Shown piece after piece: positions 44,631 through 53,621 of a stretch of 64,000 bases of DNA. How positions within the stretch are numbered: the stretch's first letter is position 1; every line of letters begins with the position of its first letter. The position numbers were made by a program, and so were the translations under genes. Under the pieces are notes generated by a model that saw only the letters and a program-made list of their open reading frames with translations, was not told the origin of the DNA and made no database searches. Source of the stretch: Halorubrum sp. GN11_10-6_MGM (lineage in GTDB: Archaea; Halobacteriota; Halobacteria; Halobacteriales; Haloferacaceae); the NCBI RefSeq assembly GCF_005435165.1, contig NZ_SGUC01000001.1, forward strand, positions 124,001 to 188,000, given 5' to 3'.

Positions 44631-44897
44631 TCACGCGTCGTCGCTCTCGCTCGACCCGTCGACCGCGTGGTGCGGCCCGACCGGCCCGTGCGTCGGGCAG
44701 ACGCCGGCGATGGGGGTCGCGTTGAGACAGCAGGCGCGCTGCCGGCTCGCGACGAGACCCCGAGAGAGCGGCTCGCCGCAGCGGGCGCAGTACGCGTCCG
44801 GGGCGTCGTCGTCGCTCGCGTCGGCGACGTTCGTCCCGTCGACGCGCTCCCCGTCGACGCTAACTCCGTCGACGCCCTCCCCGCCGGCGTCCGCCAT
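44631..44897 (-). CDS. Small zinc-finger protein next to the P450 gene, function unknown
   Basis: 88 residues. An Asp/Gly-rich N-terminus is followed by CARCGEPLSRG and CCLNATPIAGVCPTHG, a Cys-rich module likely to bind zinc. It starts 3 bp after the P450 stop codon, so the two genes are co-transcribed. No known family; a link to the P450 (for example stability or electron transfer) would be speculation. Confidence 0.72.
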   Translation of the reverse strand: MADAGGEGVDGVSVDGERVDGTNVADASDDDAPDAYCARCGEPLSRGLVASRQRACCLNATPIAGVCPTHGPVGPHHAVDGSSESDDA

Positions 44898-44900
44898 CGC

Positions 44901-46292
44901 TCAGCGCTCGCGGATCCGCACCGGCACCGGATGGTCCGGGTGCATCGTCAGCGATCCGCGCAGGGAGAGGTCCGGACCCTCGTAGTCGAGGTCGAACCGA
45001 GAGCAGACGGTCGCGAGGATGATCTTCGCCTCCATGAGCGAGAACGCCTTCCCGATACAGTGGCGCGGCCCGCCGCCGAACGGGAAGAAGGCGAACCGCG
45101 GGCGCTCGCTCCGGCGCTCGGGGGTCCAGCGGTCCGGATCGAACGCCTCGGGGTCGTCGTACCAGCGCTCGGACCGGTGGATCGCCCACTGCGATACCAT
45201 CAGCGCGGAGCCCTCCGGAATCCGGTACCCCCCCAGTTTCACGTCGAGCTTCGGCTCGCGGAACAGCGTGTAGACCGGCGGGTAGAGCCGCATCGATTCG
45301 TTGAGGACGCGCTCCGTGTACTCCATCTCGCGGACGTCGTCCGCCGTGGGTGTGCCGTCGCTCGTCGCCTCCGCGGCCTCGGCCGCCACGCGGTCGCGGG
45401 CCCGCGGGTGGTTCGAGAGGAGGTAGAAGGCGTAGGTGAGCGCGAGCGCGGTCGTGTCGTGCCCGGCGAGCAGCATCGTCACCAGCTCGTCGCGGAGGTT
45501 CTCGTCGGTCTGCTCGCCGCGGTCGCGGGCGCGGAGCAGGACGGAGAGGAGGTCCATCGGGAGGTCGGCGTCGGGGTCGCCGGGCGGCCCGCGGACCCCG
45601 GTGCCGTCCGGACCGGCGGGGTCGGCGCTCGGGTCGCGCTCCGTGCCGCGGCGGCGGGCGACGATGTCGTCGATCACCGACTCCAGCGTGTCGATGGCGG
45701 CGTCGAACTCGCGGTTCTCACGGGTGGGCATCCAGTCCGGGATCAGGTAGCGGCGCGGGTCGGGCTCGAACCGGGCGCCGAGCGGTTCGAGGTTCTCCTG
45801 AACCGTCTTCACCTCCTCGTCGCCGATGTCGGCGCCGAACATCGCCGTGACGATGATCTTCACCGTGAGCCGCGCCAGCTCCAGCTGGAGGTCGACGACG
45901 TCGCCGGCCTCCCAGTCGGCGACGTGCGACGCGGTGTGGTCGGCCATCACGCCCGCGAGCGCGCCGATCCGCCGGTTGTGGAACGCGGGGTTCGCCAGCT
46001 TCCGTTGGCGCTGCCACGTCTCGCCCTCGCTCATCAGGAGGCCGTCGCCGAGCAGCGCGTCCATCGCGTCGTCGAACTGCGGCTTGCGGTAGCGCGCCGC
46101 GTCGGCGACGAGCACGCGCTCGACGTCGGCGGGGTTCGTGAGCATGTACGTCTCCCGCGGACCGAGGTCGAGCCGCACCACGTCGCCGTAGCTGTCGGCG
46201 CAGGCGCGCAGGAAGCCGAAGGGGTCGTCGGCGAACTGGCGACCGTTCCCGAACAGGGGGTCACCCATCGGTCCGGGCGGCGTAGCGGACAT
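44901..46292 (-). CDS. Cytochrome P450
   Basis: 463-residue haem monooxygenase. The haem loop FPFGGGPRHCIGKAF contains the axial Cys near residue 407. The I-helix oxygen-binding motif is LLAGHDTTALALTYA near residue 258, and the K-helix ExxR is NESMRLYPP near residue 325. No N-terminal membrane anchor, so it is soluble as in other haloarchaeal P450s. Substrate unknown; no adjacent ferredoxin or reductase gene. A TTTAACC box starts 29 nt upstream of the ATG, just downstream (relative to transcription) of a triple 25-bp repeat. Confidence 0.95.
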   Translation of the reverse strand: MSATPPGPMGDPLFGNGRQFADDPFGFLRACADSYGDVVRLDLGPRETYMLTNPADVERVLVADAARYRKPQFDDAMDALLGDGLLMSEGETWQRQRKLANPAFHNRRIGALAGVMADHTASHVADWEAGDVVDLQLELARLTVKIIVTAMFGADIGDEEVKTVQENLEPLGARFEPDPRRYLIPDWMPTRENREFDAAIDTLESVIDDIVARRRGTERDPSADPAGPDGTGVRGPPGDPDADLPMDLLSVLLRARDRGEQTDENLRDELVTMLLAGHDTTALALTYAFYLLSNHPRARDRVAAEAAEATSDGTPTADDVREMEYTERVLNESMRLYPPVYTLFREPKLDVKLGGYRIPEGSALMVSQWAIHRSERWYDDPEAFDPDRWTPERRSERPRFAFFPFGGGPRHCIGKAFSLMEAKIILATVCSRFDLDYEGPDLSLRGSLTMHPDHPVPVRIRER

Positions 46293-46314
46293 ACGATTTC
46301 TGGGGGCTGAGCGG

Positions 46315-46321
46315 GGTTAAA
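46315..46321 (-). promoter_or_regulatory. TATA box of the P450 gene
   Basis: TTTAACC on the minus strand starts 29 nt before the P450 ATG. Confidence 0.55.
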
Positions 46322-46343
46322 CGTTCGGCGGAGCGAGAAGAGC

Positions 46344-46419
46344 GAGCCGAAAACACGGGAAAAGGCACGAGCCGAAGACACGCGAAAAGGTACGGGCCGA
46401 AGACAGCGAAAAACGGCAC
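46344..46419. repeat. Triple 25-bp tandem repeat upstream of the P450 promoter
   Basis: Copies at 46344-46368, 46369-46393 and 46394-46419 share GCCGAA(A/G)ACA and a GAAAA-G tract. They fill most of the gap between the P450 TATA box and the end of the chemoreceptor gene. Confidence 0.85.
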
Positions 46420-46455
46420 GAGCGAACTTCGACGGGACTCGGTGTCGGGGAGACG

Positions 46456-48081
46456 CTACCGCGCGTCCAGCCGCTCGACGCGGGCGATCAGCTCGTCGAC
46501 GGCCGCCTCCTGGTCGTCGGTGGCGTCGACGATGCGCTCGGTCGCCTCCTCTGTGCGGTCGGAGCGCTCGCGGACCGCCTCCAGCGACGAGGTGAGCTCC
46601 TCGACGGTCGCGGCCTGGTCGTCCGTGGTGCGCGCGACCTCCGCGACGCCCGCGGCCGCCTCGTCGACGGCGTCGGCGATCTCCTCTAACGAATCGAGGA
46701 CCGTCTCGATCTCGGTGCCCGCGTCCTCGATGCGCTCGTGGGAGCGCTCGACGGCGGTCGTCGTCTCCGCGGACTGCGCCTGAAGCTTGTCGAGGCTCTC
46801 CGTGATCTCCTCGGTGTAGCCGCGGGTCTCGTCGGCGAGCTTCTTCACCTCCTCGGCGACGACCGCGAAGCCGTCGCCGCCCTCGCCGGCGCGGGCGGCC
46901 TCGATGTTGGCGTTCAGCGCGAGCAGGTTCGTCTGCTCGGCCACGTCGGAGATGACCTCGATCACTTCTTCGATGTCGTCCATGCGCTCGGAGAGCGCGC
47001 CGACGCTCTCGACGAGCTCGTCACCGATCTCGACGACGTCCTCGGTCGCCTCGCGGGCGTCCTCGCTGGCGTCGAGCCCCTCGTCGGCGGCGTCGGCGGC
47101 GGCGACCGCGGCGGAGTCGACCTCGTCGGCGGTCGCGGCGACCTCCTCCATCCCGGCGGAGAAGGACTGCATCTCGGAGACGCTCTCTTCGAGGAGCTCG
47201 TTCTGCTCGTCGACGTTCTCGGCGATGTCGGCGGCCGCGGCGCTCGCCTCCTCGACCGTCTCGTCGAGGTCGCGCGCCTTCTCGTGGACGCCCGAGGAGA
47301 GCTGGTCGAGGTTCTCGGCCATCTCGTTGACGACGTCGACGACGCGGACCAGATCGCTGTCGAGGTGGGCGAACGAGTCGCGGCGGGTGGCGCGCGCGTC
47401 GAGGTCGCCCCCGCCGATCGCCTCCGCGGTCTCGCGGACCTCGGCGACAAGCTCGCTGGTCGCGTCGCGCTCGTTCACCGTCTCCGTCCGGTCGACGACG
47501 ACCTCGGTCACGCCGACGAGCTCCCCGGTCTCTTCGTCGTACAGCGTGGTCGCCGTGAACTCGATGTGGCGCTCTTGGCCGTGGCGGTCGACCATCGTAC
47601 TGGAGTCGCGGTAGCGGTTGCGGCCGGGGTCGGGCCGCTCGACGCCGTGGACCTCGTCGGCGGTGTCCGGCACGTCGAGCACCTTGTCGGCGAGCGTGTC
47701 GGCCCGACGGCCGTCGGGGTAGAACAGCTCCGAGACGTGGTCGTGGCCGACCGCCTCCTCGCGCTCGACGCCGGTGAGCGACGCGATCGCCTCGTTCCAC
47801 TCCGCGACGTTCCCCTCGCAGTCGAGGATGAACGTCGGGACGCTGGTGGCGTTGAACACCTGCTGGAAGCCGGCGCCCGCGAGCGTCGCCGCGCGGTTCA
47901 CGCCGTCGACGTCGGTGAACGTGTGGCCACCGTCGGTCTCGTCGGCTGTGTCGGTCGGCGTCCCGTCGATCGATCCGTCGGAGTCGGGGCCGTCCTCGAC
48001 GACGACGCCCCCGTCGGGGACTGACCGGGAATCGCTCCCCCGCCCGAATATCTGCCGCAGACGCTCGCGAAGTCCCGTCAT
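46456..48081 (-). CDS. Soluble methyl-accepting chemotaxis-type transducer with PAS domain
   Basis: 541-residue transducer without membrane helices. An acidic N-terminus is followed by a PAS domain (about 65-190: [20 protein letters not shown]...[11 protein letters not shown]), a HAMP-like segment and a long coiled-coil signalling domain whose hairpin tip [20 protein letters not shown] contacts CheA/CheW. Alternating Glu/Gln-containing heptads flank it as methylation sites. It probably senses a cytosolic signal such as redox state or a small ligand. ATG at 48081 is supported by the TATA box 36 nt upstream; the in-frame GTG at 48102 would leave only 15 nt. Confidence 0.92.
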   Translation of the reverse strand: MTGLRERLRQIFGRGSDSRSVPDGGVVVEDGPDSDGSIDGTPTDTADETDGGHTFTDVDGVNRAATLAGAGFQQVFNATSVPTFILDCEGNVAEWNEAIASLTGVEREEAVGHDHVSELFYPDGRRADTLADKVLDVPDTADEVHGVERPDPGRNRYRDSSTMVDRHGQERHIEFTATTLYDEETGELVGVTEVVVDRTETVNERDATSELVAEVRETAEAIGGGDLDARATRRDSFAHLDSDLVRVVDVVNEMAENLDQLSSGVHEKARDLDETVEEASAAAADIAENVDEQNELLEESVSEMQSFSAGMEEVAATADEVDSAAVAAADAADEGLDASEDAREATEDVVEIGDELVESVGALSERMDDIEEVIEVISDVAEQTNLLALNANIEAARAGEGGDGFAVVAEEVKKLADETRGYTEEITESLDKLQAQSAETTTAVERSHERIEDAGTEIETVLDSLEEIADAVDEAAAGVAEVARTTDDQAATVEELTSSLEAVRERSDRTEEATERIVDATDDQEAAVDELIARVERLDAR

Positions 48082-48109
48082 GTCTACGTCACCGTCTCCC
48101 AACCGGCAT

Positions 48110-48117
48110 TATAAACC
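48110..48117 (-). promoter_or_regulatory. TATA box of the transducer gene
   Basis: TTTATAAT on the minus strand starts 36 nt before the ATG at 48081. Confidence 0.65.
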
Positions 48118-48184
48118 GTACGTCCCGATGTTCGAGTTTGATAATTTGCGGACGCGACGGTGTGTGACGCCGGCGGACGGCGCC

Positions 48185-48276
48185 GGTGGGAGACGACGGC
48201 GAGGAGGCGGCGTGGGGCGCGGGTGGGCGACGATGGCGCGAGGAGGCGGCGCGGGGCGACGGTGGACGACGGCGGG
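48185..48276. repeat. Imperfect ~39-bp tandem repeat upstream of uvrC
   Basis: About 2.4 copies of a purine-rich unit containing GCGAGGAGGCGGCG(T/C)GGGGCG and GGTGG(G/A)CGACG. It lies between the divergent promoters of the transducer and uvrC and reads open in several frames, but it is unlikely to be translated. Confidence 0.75.
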
Positions 48277-48336
48277 CCGAGAGCGCCCGGCCCGCAGCGT
48301 TCAAACGCGTTCGGCGGCTACGGCGATCCGAGACCG

Positions 48337-50121
48337 ATGGATGCCGACGCGGTGCGCGAGCGTGCGGCCGACCTCCCGACGGAGCCGGGCGTCTACCAGT
48401 TCTACGAGGGCGAGACGACGCTGTACGTGGGGAAGGCGCTCGACCTCCGCGACCGGGTGCGGTCGTACGCGGACCCGCGCTCGGGCCGGATACGCGGGAT
48501 GGTCGAGCGCGCCGACCGGATCGAGTTCGCGGTCACCGACACCGAGACGCAGGCGCTCCTCTTGGAGGCGAACCTCATCAAGCGGCTCCGGCCGCGGTAC
48601 AACGTCCGACTGAAAGACGACAAGTCGTACCCGCTCGTCGCGTTCTCTGACCACGATATCCCGCGGATCGAGGTGACCCGCGACCCCGAGGCGGGCGCGG
48701 TCGCGTACGGGCCCTTCACCGACGTCGGCCGCGTCGAGACCGTGGTGAAGGCGGTCCGCGACGAGTACCGGCTGCGCGGCTGCTCGGACCACAAGTACGA
48801 GGGCCGAGACCGGCCCTGCCTCGACTACGAGATGGGGATCTGCTCGGCGCCGTGTACCGGGGAGATCGGCGCCGAGGGGTACGCCGAGGACGTGGCCGCC
48901 GCGCGGCGCTTCTTCGAGGGCGAGACGGGCGCGCTCGCCGACCCCCTCCGACGGCGGATGGCGGCCGCGGCCGAGGCGAACGAGTTCGAGCGCGCCGCGA
49001 ACCTCCGCGACCGCCTCGAAGCGGTCGAGGCGTTCCACGGCGAGGGCGGCGAGGCCGTCAGCGACCGGAGCGACGACCGCACCGTCGACGTGCTGGCGGC
49101 CGCGGTCGAGGGCGACACGGCCCGCGTGGCGCGGCTCCACAGCGAGCGCGGCCAGCTGGTCGATCGGAGCCGGCACCGGCTCGACGCGGCGGAGGTCGAG
49201 GAGGCGCCCGGCGGCGGGGAGACGGAGTCGGCGGCCGACACGACGGACGCCAACACTCCCGCGGCCGTCCTCGCGGCGTTCCTCGCGCAGTACTACGCCG
49301 AGCGGGAGTTCCCGGACGCGGTCCTCTTAGCGGAGCGCCCGTCCGACCCGGACGTGGTCGACTGGCTGGAAGGGGAAGGCGTCGCGGTCCGGGTTCCGGG
49401 CGCCGGCCGCGAGGGGAAGCTCGTCGAGCTCGCGCTGAAGAACGCCCGGAGGCGCGGCGGGCGCGACGACCCCGTGGGCGCGCTCGGCGACCGGCTCGGG
49501 CTCTCCCGCCCGGCCCGGATCGAGGGGTTCGACGTGAGCCACGCGCAGGGGACCGCCGTCGTCGGCTCCGACGTGTGTTTCGTCGACGGGAGCGCGGAGA
49601 CGGCCGACTACCGGCGGAAGAAGCTCACCGACCGCAACGACGACTACGCCAACACCCGCGAGCTGGTCCGGTGGCGCGCCGAGCGTGCGCTCGACGGCTC
49701 GGACGACCGCCCCGACCCCGACCTCCTCCTGATCGACGGCGGCGAGGGGCAGCTGGGCGCCGCGCGCGACGCGCTCGCGGAGACGGGCTGGGACGTGCCC
49801 GTCGTCGCGCTCGCGAAGGCGGAGGAGCTGGTCGTCACGCCGACCGGAACCCGGCGCTGGGACGACGACGCCCCCGAGCTCCACCTCCTCCAGCGCGTGC
49901 GCGACGAGGCGCACCGCTTCGCCGTCTCCTACCACCAGACCGTCCGCGACGAGGTGGCGACCGTCCTCGACGACGTGCCCGGCGTCGGTCCGCAGACGCG
50001 CCGTCGCCTCCTGCGTCGGTTCGGCTCGGTCGAGAACGTTCGCGACGCGTCCCGCGAGGACCTCACCGACGTCGACGGCGTCGGCGACGCGACCGCCGAC
50101 ACGCTCCGGGAGCGGTTATAA
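48337..50121 (+). CDS. uvrC: Excinuclease ABC subunit UvrC
   Basis: Dual-incision nuclease of nucleotide excision repair. 594 residues. It has the N-terminal GIY-YIG nuclease ([20 protein letters not shown], about 19-38), a Cys-rich block ([15 protein letters not shown], about 160), the UVR helix pair ([18 protein letters not shown], about 215), the RNase H-like endonuclease domain with [10 protein letters not shown] and [13 protein letters not shown], and the C-terminal double HhH ([18 protein letters not shown]). ATG at 48337 is chosen because upstream codons read through the GC-rich repeat. Its stop codon lies inside the TATA-like end of structured repeat copy C. Confidence 0.97.
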   Translation: MDADAVRERAADLPTEPGVYQFYEGETTLYVGKALDLRDRVRSYADPRSGRIRGMVERADRIEFAVTDTETQALLLEANLIKRLRPRYNVRLKDDKSYPLVAFSDHDIPRIEVTRDPEAGAVAYGPFTDVGRVETVVKAVRDEYRLRGCSDHKYEGRDRPCLDYEMGICSAPCTGEIGAEGYAEDVAAARRFFEGETGALADPLRRRMAAAAEANEFERAANLRDRLEAVEAFHGEGGEAVSDRSDDRTVDVLAAAVEGDTARVARLHSERGQLVDRSRHRLDAAEVEEAPGGGETESAADTTDANTPAAVLAAFLAQYYAEREFPDAVLLAERPSDPDVVDWLEGEGVAVRVPGAGREGKLVELALKNARRRGGRDDPVGALGDRLGLSRPARIEGFDVSHAQGTAVVGSDVCFVDGSAETADYRRKKLTDRNDDYANTRELVRWRAERALDGSDDRPDPDLLLIDGGEGQLGAARDALAETGWDVPVVALAKAEELVVTPTGTRRWDDDAPELHLLQRVRDEAHRFAVSYHQTVRDEVATVLDDVPGVGPQTRRRLLRRFGSVENVRDASREDLTDVDGVGDATADTLRERL

Positions 50122-50380
50122 ATCCATCCGCGGTGGCGCGCGCCTCCGAGGCCGCGCCGCGGCCGAGGAGCGCCGCGCGAGGGAGTCGCTGGCGGTCGGA
50201 GCGAAGCGAAGACCGCCAGCGACGAGGCTGGGGAGGCGCGAGGTGCGGTTGCTGTGCGGGGCTGGACTCGAAGGGGCAGCCGGGAGGCGGGCAGAGGCGA
50301 TGTAAGCACCGCAACGAGTGAGCGGAGCGAACGAGTGAGGAGCGCAGCTAGCGTCTGCCCGCCTCCCGGCTGGGGCTTCG
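50114..50380 (-). repeat. Structured intergenic repeat, copy C (full form, inverted)
   Basis: Reads on the minus strand. The 18-bp stem AGCCGGGAGGCGGGCAGA pairs perfectly with its partner (plus-strand 50354-50371 and 50278-50295). Outer CGAAG/CTTCG lie at 50376-50380 and 50269-50273. A second perfect 13-bp stem GTCGCTGGCGGTC/GACCGCCAGCGAC lies at 50185-50197 and 50211-50223. The right end GGATTTATAAC falls at the uvrC stop codon. Linkers around CCCCGCACAGC and CGCCTCCCCAGCCTCGTCG match copy B. Confidence 0.88.
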
Positions 50381-50508
50381 GTGGTGACCGTGTCGATCTG
50401 CGAGGTATGAATGGAGACATCATCGCAGGGCCGAGCAGCCGAGGCTTCGGCGGCGTTCTCCGCCCGGTCACTGATTTATTAGGCATCTCTCACAACTCCC
50501 AGTTCGTA
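50122..50508. other. Non-coding interval between uvrC and ThpR genes
   Basis: 387 bp: structured repeat copy C to about 50380, then about 95 bp without recognisable features, then the ThpR promoter. No believable gene. Confidence 0.8.
50475..50480 (+). promoter_or_regulatory. TATA box of the ThpR gene
   Basis: TTTATT starts 34 nt before the ATG at 50509. Confidence 0.55.
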
Positions 50509-51093
50509 ATGCGCGCGTTCTTCGCCGTCGACCTCCCCGACCGTCTCGCGCCGGCCGTCACGGACGCACAGGCCCCGTTCGCGGACGCCTCCGGCGTCAA
50601 CCCCGTCGACCCCGAGCAGGCGCACGTGACGATGAAATTTCTCGGCGATGTCGCCGAGGAAAGCGAGGACGACACCCCAAACGGCCCCACAGTCGACGAC
50701 GTGATCGCGGCCGGCGAGCGCGCGGTCGACCGCGCCGGGGTCGCCCCATTTACCTGCTCCGTCGCGGGCCTCGGCGTCTTCCCGAACCGCGAGTACGTCT
50801 CGGTCGTCTGGGCCGGGGTCGAGCGCGGCGGCGACGACCTCGCGGCGCTCCACGAGGCCCTCGAAGCGGAGGCGACCGCGCTCGGCGTCGACCCGGCCGA
50901 CCACGAGTTCACGCCGCACGTCACGCTGGCCCGGGTGGAGAACGCGACCGGCGCCGACGCGGTCCGCGACGCGCTCGACGCCGATACCCCCGAGATCGGA
51001 GCGTTCTCGGTCGACGAGATCCAGCTCGTCGAGTCGACGCTCACTCCGTCCGGGCCGGAGTACGACGTCGTCCGGGCGTTCGAACTCGGGTGA
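50509..51093 (+). CDS. thpR: RNA 2',3'-cyclic phosphodiesterase ThpR (LigT)
   Basis: 194-residue 2H phosphoesterase of the ThpR/LigT family, which opens 2',3'-cyclic phosphates and can join 2'-5' RNA ends in vitro. It starts MRAFFAVDLPD, the usual family N-terminus. The catalytic motifs are HVTMKFLG (His 39) and HVTLARV near residue 143. An acidic insert (EESEDDTPNG) lies after the first motif. Single gene with its own TATA box. Confidence 0.93.
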   Translation: MRAFFAVDLPDRLAPAVTDAQAPFADASGVNPVDPEQAHVTMKFLGDVAEESEDDTPNGPTVDDVIAAGERAVDRAGVAPFTCSVAGLGVFPNREYVSVVWAGVERGGDDLAALHEALEAEATALGVDPADHEFTPHVTLARVENATGADAVRDALDADTPEIGAFSVDEIQLVESTLTPSGPEYDVVRAFELG

Positions 51094-51184
51094 GGGGGGC
51101 CGGCCGGCGTCGCCCGCGTCGGATTCTCACCGGTGATAGCCGCGGGCGTACGTTTAACCTACCGGATCGGCGAGGGGTTCATAG

Positions 51185-52591
51185 ATGGACGACGCGCCGC
51201 GAACGGAGCGGTCTGCCGGGTCGGCGGAGAGCGGCGACGCCGGACGGGGCGGGCGGTCCTCCGACGGCGATCCGCCGGCGCTGACGCGGCTCGACCGACG
51301 GTTCGACGCCTCGACGCGTCGCGAGGCCGCCGAGGCGCTCGGCAACCCCTCCGCCTCGATGAGCGCGGAGAAGGCCCGGATCGTCGAGGCGCTGTTCGCG
51401 ACCGCCCTCGACGACCCCGACGACGCGGTCCGCGCGGCCGCGATCGAGTCGCTGTACTTCCACGGCGACGGTCACGTCGACCGGCTGGCGAGGCGGATCG
51501 CGGAGCGCCGGGCCGGGGGCGACCCGGGCGGCGAGGGACGCGGAACGAGGGCCGACGCGGTCGGCACCTTCTCCCGATGGCTGACGCGCGACCGGGCCGC
51601 CTACCGGATGGTCGGCGCGACCGGACTGGCCGCCGCGGGGGGCGAGGACGCCGCGAGCCGGCTCCGCGAGGCGTTCGACGACGACGACTCGCGGGTCCGC
51701 GCCCGGGCCGTCAGGGGGTACGCCCGGGTCGGCGGCGAGGCGGTCGAGCCGGTTCGCCCGCTCGTGACCGCACCGAACGGGCTCGTGCGCGGCGCCGCGG
51801 TCAACGCCCTCGTCGCGATCGACACCGACGACGCGGTCGAGCTGCTGGCGCGCGCCGCGCGCCACGGTAACGAGCGGCTCCGGGTCACCGTCGTCGACAA
51901 GCTGGGGAGCCTCGACCGACGGGACGCCGCCGGCGTGCTGCTCGGGTCGCTCCGAGACCCCTCGGAGCGGGTGTGCCGGACGGCCGCGGCGTCGATCGCC
52001 GAGGTGATCGCCGCGGCCGGCGCGGTTCCCGCGGGCGACGTTCGCGATCGGCTCCTGACCGAACGGCCCTTCGAAGCCGACGGCCTGCTCGCGACGTTCC
52101 GAGCGGTCGCCGCGGAGCGGACCGCGGCCGACCGCTCGGGAGGGAGCGGACGGGCGGACCGCGAATCGGCGGACCGCGTCGGGGCCGACGCGCGCCGGTA
52201 CGCCGCGTGGCTGTACTGCGAACTCCTCGAAGCCGCGGACCCGACCGCGACCGACCGGTCGGCCGCGGTCGAGTGGCTGATCGACGCGCTCGACCACCGC
52301 GACCGGCTGGTGGCGGACCTCGCGGCCGCGTACCTGCCGCGGATCGCCACGGAGACCGCGGTCGACGCCGACCGCCCGGACGGACCGACCGGTTCCCCGC
52401 TCGGGGTCGACGTGGAGCGTGAGCTGCGGGCGCTCGCGAGCGACGGAAGCGCCTCCGAGGCGGTCCGCGAACGCGCCCGCGCCGTGCTGCGTCGGTTCAA
52501 GCGAACGGTCGTCGAGGCGGCCGCCGACCGCCACGTCGAGTACGTGTACGTCCGCTGGCCCGCGGACTACACCGAGAGCTACGAGGAATAG
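51185..52591 (+). CDS. HEAT-repeat protein, haloarchaeal
   Basis: 468 residues. After an acidic/basic low-complexity N-terminus (1-30), the chain consists of helical pairs with the HEAT pattern: DDPDDAVRAAAIESLYFHG, AYRMVGATGLAAAGGEDAAS, DDDSRVRARAVRGYARVGGE, NGLVRGAAVNALVAIDTDD, NERLRVTVVDKLGSLDRRD and RDPSERVCRTAAASIAEVIA. A C-terminal non-repeat segment ends RHVEYVYVRWPADYTESYEE. No phycocyanobilin-lyase signature is present. Probably a protein-interaction scaffold; the partner is unknown. Confidence 0.8.
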   Translation: MDDAPRTERSAGSAESGDAGRGGRSSDGDPPALTRLDRRFDASTRREAAEALGNPSASMSAEKARIVEALFATALDDPDDAVRAAAIESLYFHGDGHVDRLARRIAERRAGGDPGGEGRGTRADAVGTFSRWLTRDRAAYRMVGATGLAAAGGEDAASRLREAFDDDDSRVRARAVRGYARVGGEAVEPVRPLVTAPNGLVRGAAVNALVAIDTDDAVELLARAARHGNERLRVTVVDKLGSLDRRDAAGVLLGSLRDPSERVCRTAAASIAEVIAAAGAVPAGDVRDRLLTERPFEADGLLATFRAVAAERTAADRSGGSGRADRESADRVGADARRYAAWLYCELLEAADPTATDRSAAVEWLIDALDHRDRLVADLAAAYLPRIATETAVDADRPDGPTGSPLGVDVERELRALASDGSASEAVRERARAVLRRFKRTVVEAAADRHVEYVYVRWPADYTESYEE

Positions 52592-52696
52592 GGAGGCGGA
52601 CAGAGAGGCGCGGCGGACAGAGGGTCGCGACAGACGAAGGGACGCGACGGACGGAGAGGCTCGGTAACGGTCGTCGACAGCGGTTACGGACGGCGG

Positions 52697-53527
52697 TTAC
52701 GGACGGCGGACGAAGCGACCGTCGTCGACCGCGACGGTCAGGTCGATCGTCTCGTCGAGGAAGTTCAGGACCGTGGCGACGTTGCGGTCGGCGTCGGCGT
52801 CGACGTACAGCTGTAACACCCCGCCGGCGTCCGCGAGACGCGCGGCGAGCATCCGGACGAACTCGACCGCGCGCTCGACGTCGAAGGCGGCGACGATCTG
52901 ATGGAAAACGCTCACCTCCAGCGACACCCGCTCGCCGGGCTCGTGGTTGGCGTCGAGGATGCGCGAGACGGTCTCGCCGACCTCGTCCGGAGAGAGACGC
53001 GGGTCGAGTTCGACGATCTCGACGTCGATCTCCTCGAAGTCGACGTCGGGCGTGGCCTCGAAGTCGTACTCGCCGGTCGAGACGATCACCGTTCGCCGGG
53101 GCCACGCGTCGAGCCGCGCGTCGAGCGCGCGGACCAGCCGCTCCGGCGTGGGCGTCACGGCCACCGCGAGGCCGGCGGCGTCGTGGAAGTGCGCCCGGAG
53201 CGCGTCGGCCTCGTCGTCGGCCGCCGCCGCGTCGATCCGAACGACCCCGTCCCAGCCCACCTGGTCCGCCACGTGGACCCCGTCGGTCACGCGGTCGGTC
53301 ACGTGGTCGTGGAGGTGCGACTTGAACTCGGCGACGGCCCCGTCCGTGTCGTAGGCGGTCTTGGCAGTGGCGCAGTACGGACAGTCCCAGGTCACGCGGA
53401 AGTCGGACTTCGAGAGCGCGTCCGAGTGATGCGCGAGCAGGTGCGGTCCCGTCACCTCGGCCATCTCCGTCCGGTCCCGCGTCCACGCGACGAACCCGCA
53501 CCGGCCACACGCCCAGCGGCTCACCAT
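52697..53527 (-). CDS. Zinc-ribbon protein with a P-loop-like/KaiC-related C-terminal domain (haloarchaeal), function unknown
   Basis: 276 residues. The N-terminus has two CxxC pairs (CGRCG at 7-11 and CPYC near 50) and a HLHDHVTDRVTDG segment. Residues about 95-275 look like an inactive RecA/KaiC-type fold found in haloarchaeal DUF7504-like proteins (RTVIVSTGEYDFEA, then a strand-helix pattern ending LTVAVDDGRFVRRP). No Walker A is present. ATG at 53527 is chosen because upstream codons are Arg/Ser-rich. It is the second of two minus-strand genes after the CNNM protein. Confidence 0.7.
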   Translation of the reverse strand: MVSRWACGRCGFVAWTRDRTEMAEVTGPHLLAHHSDALSKSDFRVTWDCPYCATAKTAYDTDGAVAEFKSHLHDHVTDRVTDGVHVADQVGWDGVVRIDAAAADDEADALRAHFHDAAGLAVAVTPTPERLVRALDARLDAWPRRTVIVSTGEYDFEATPDVDFEEIDVEIVELDPRLSPDEVGETVSRILDANHEPGERVSLEVSVFHQIVAAFDVERAVEFVRMLAARLADAGGVLQLYVDADADRNVATVLNFLDETIDLTVAVDDGRFVRRP

Positions 53528-53621
53528 GATCGAGAACGTACCTCCCGAGAGCCGTCGGGGGCAGATGTATGTTGTGTTACGTGTGTGGGGTCGCCAGTTG
53601 CGCCCCCCGCGTCGGTGACGG

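Noticed and set aside
46344-46419. CRISPR array
   Set aside because: The 25-bp repeats are directly adjacent without unique spacers and no cas genes are in the window.
48082-48102. Upstream GTG start for the chemotaxis-type transducer
   Set aside because: It would lie about 15 nt from the TATA box, too close for initiation; ATG 48081 fits.
50063-50314. Apparent protein with CPFESSPAQQ, resembling a frame in copy B (CPFESRPAQH)
   Set aside because: Similarity arises because both lie in copies of the structured repeat; stems and linkers, not codons, are conserved.
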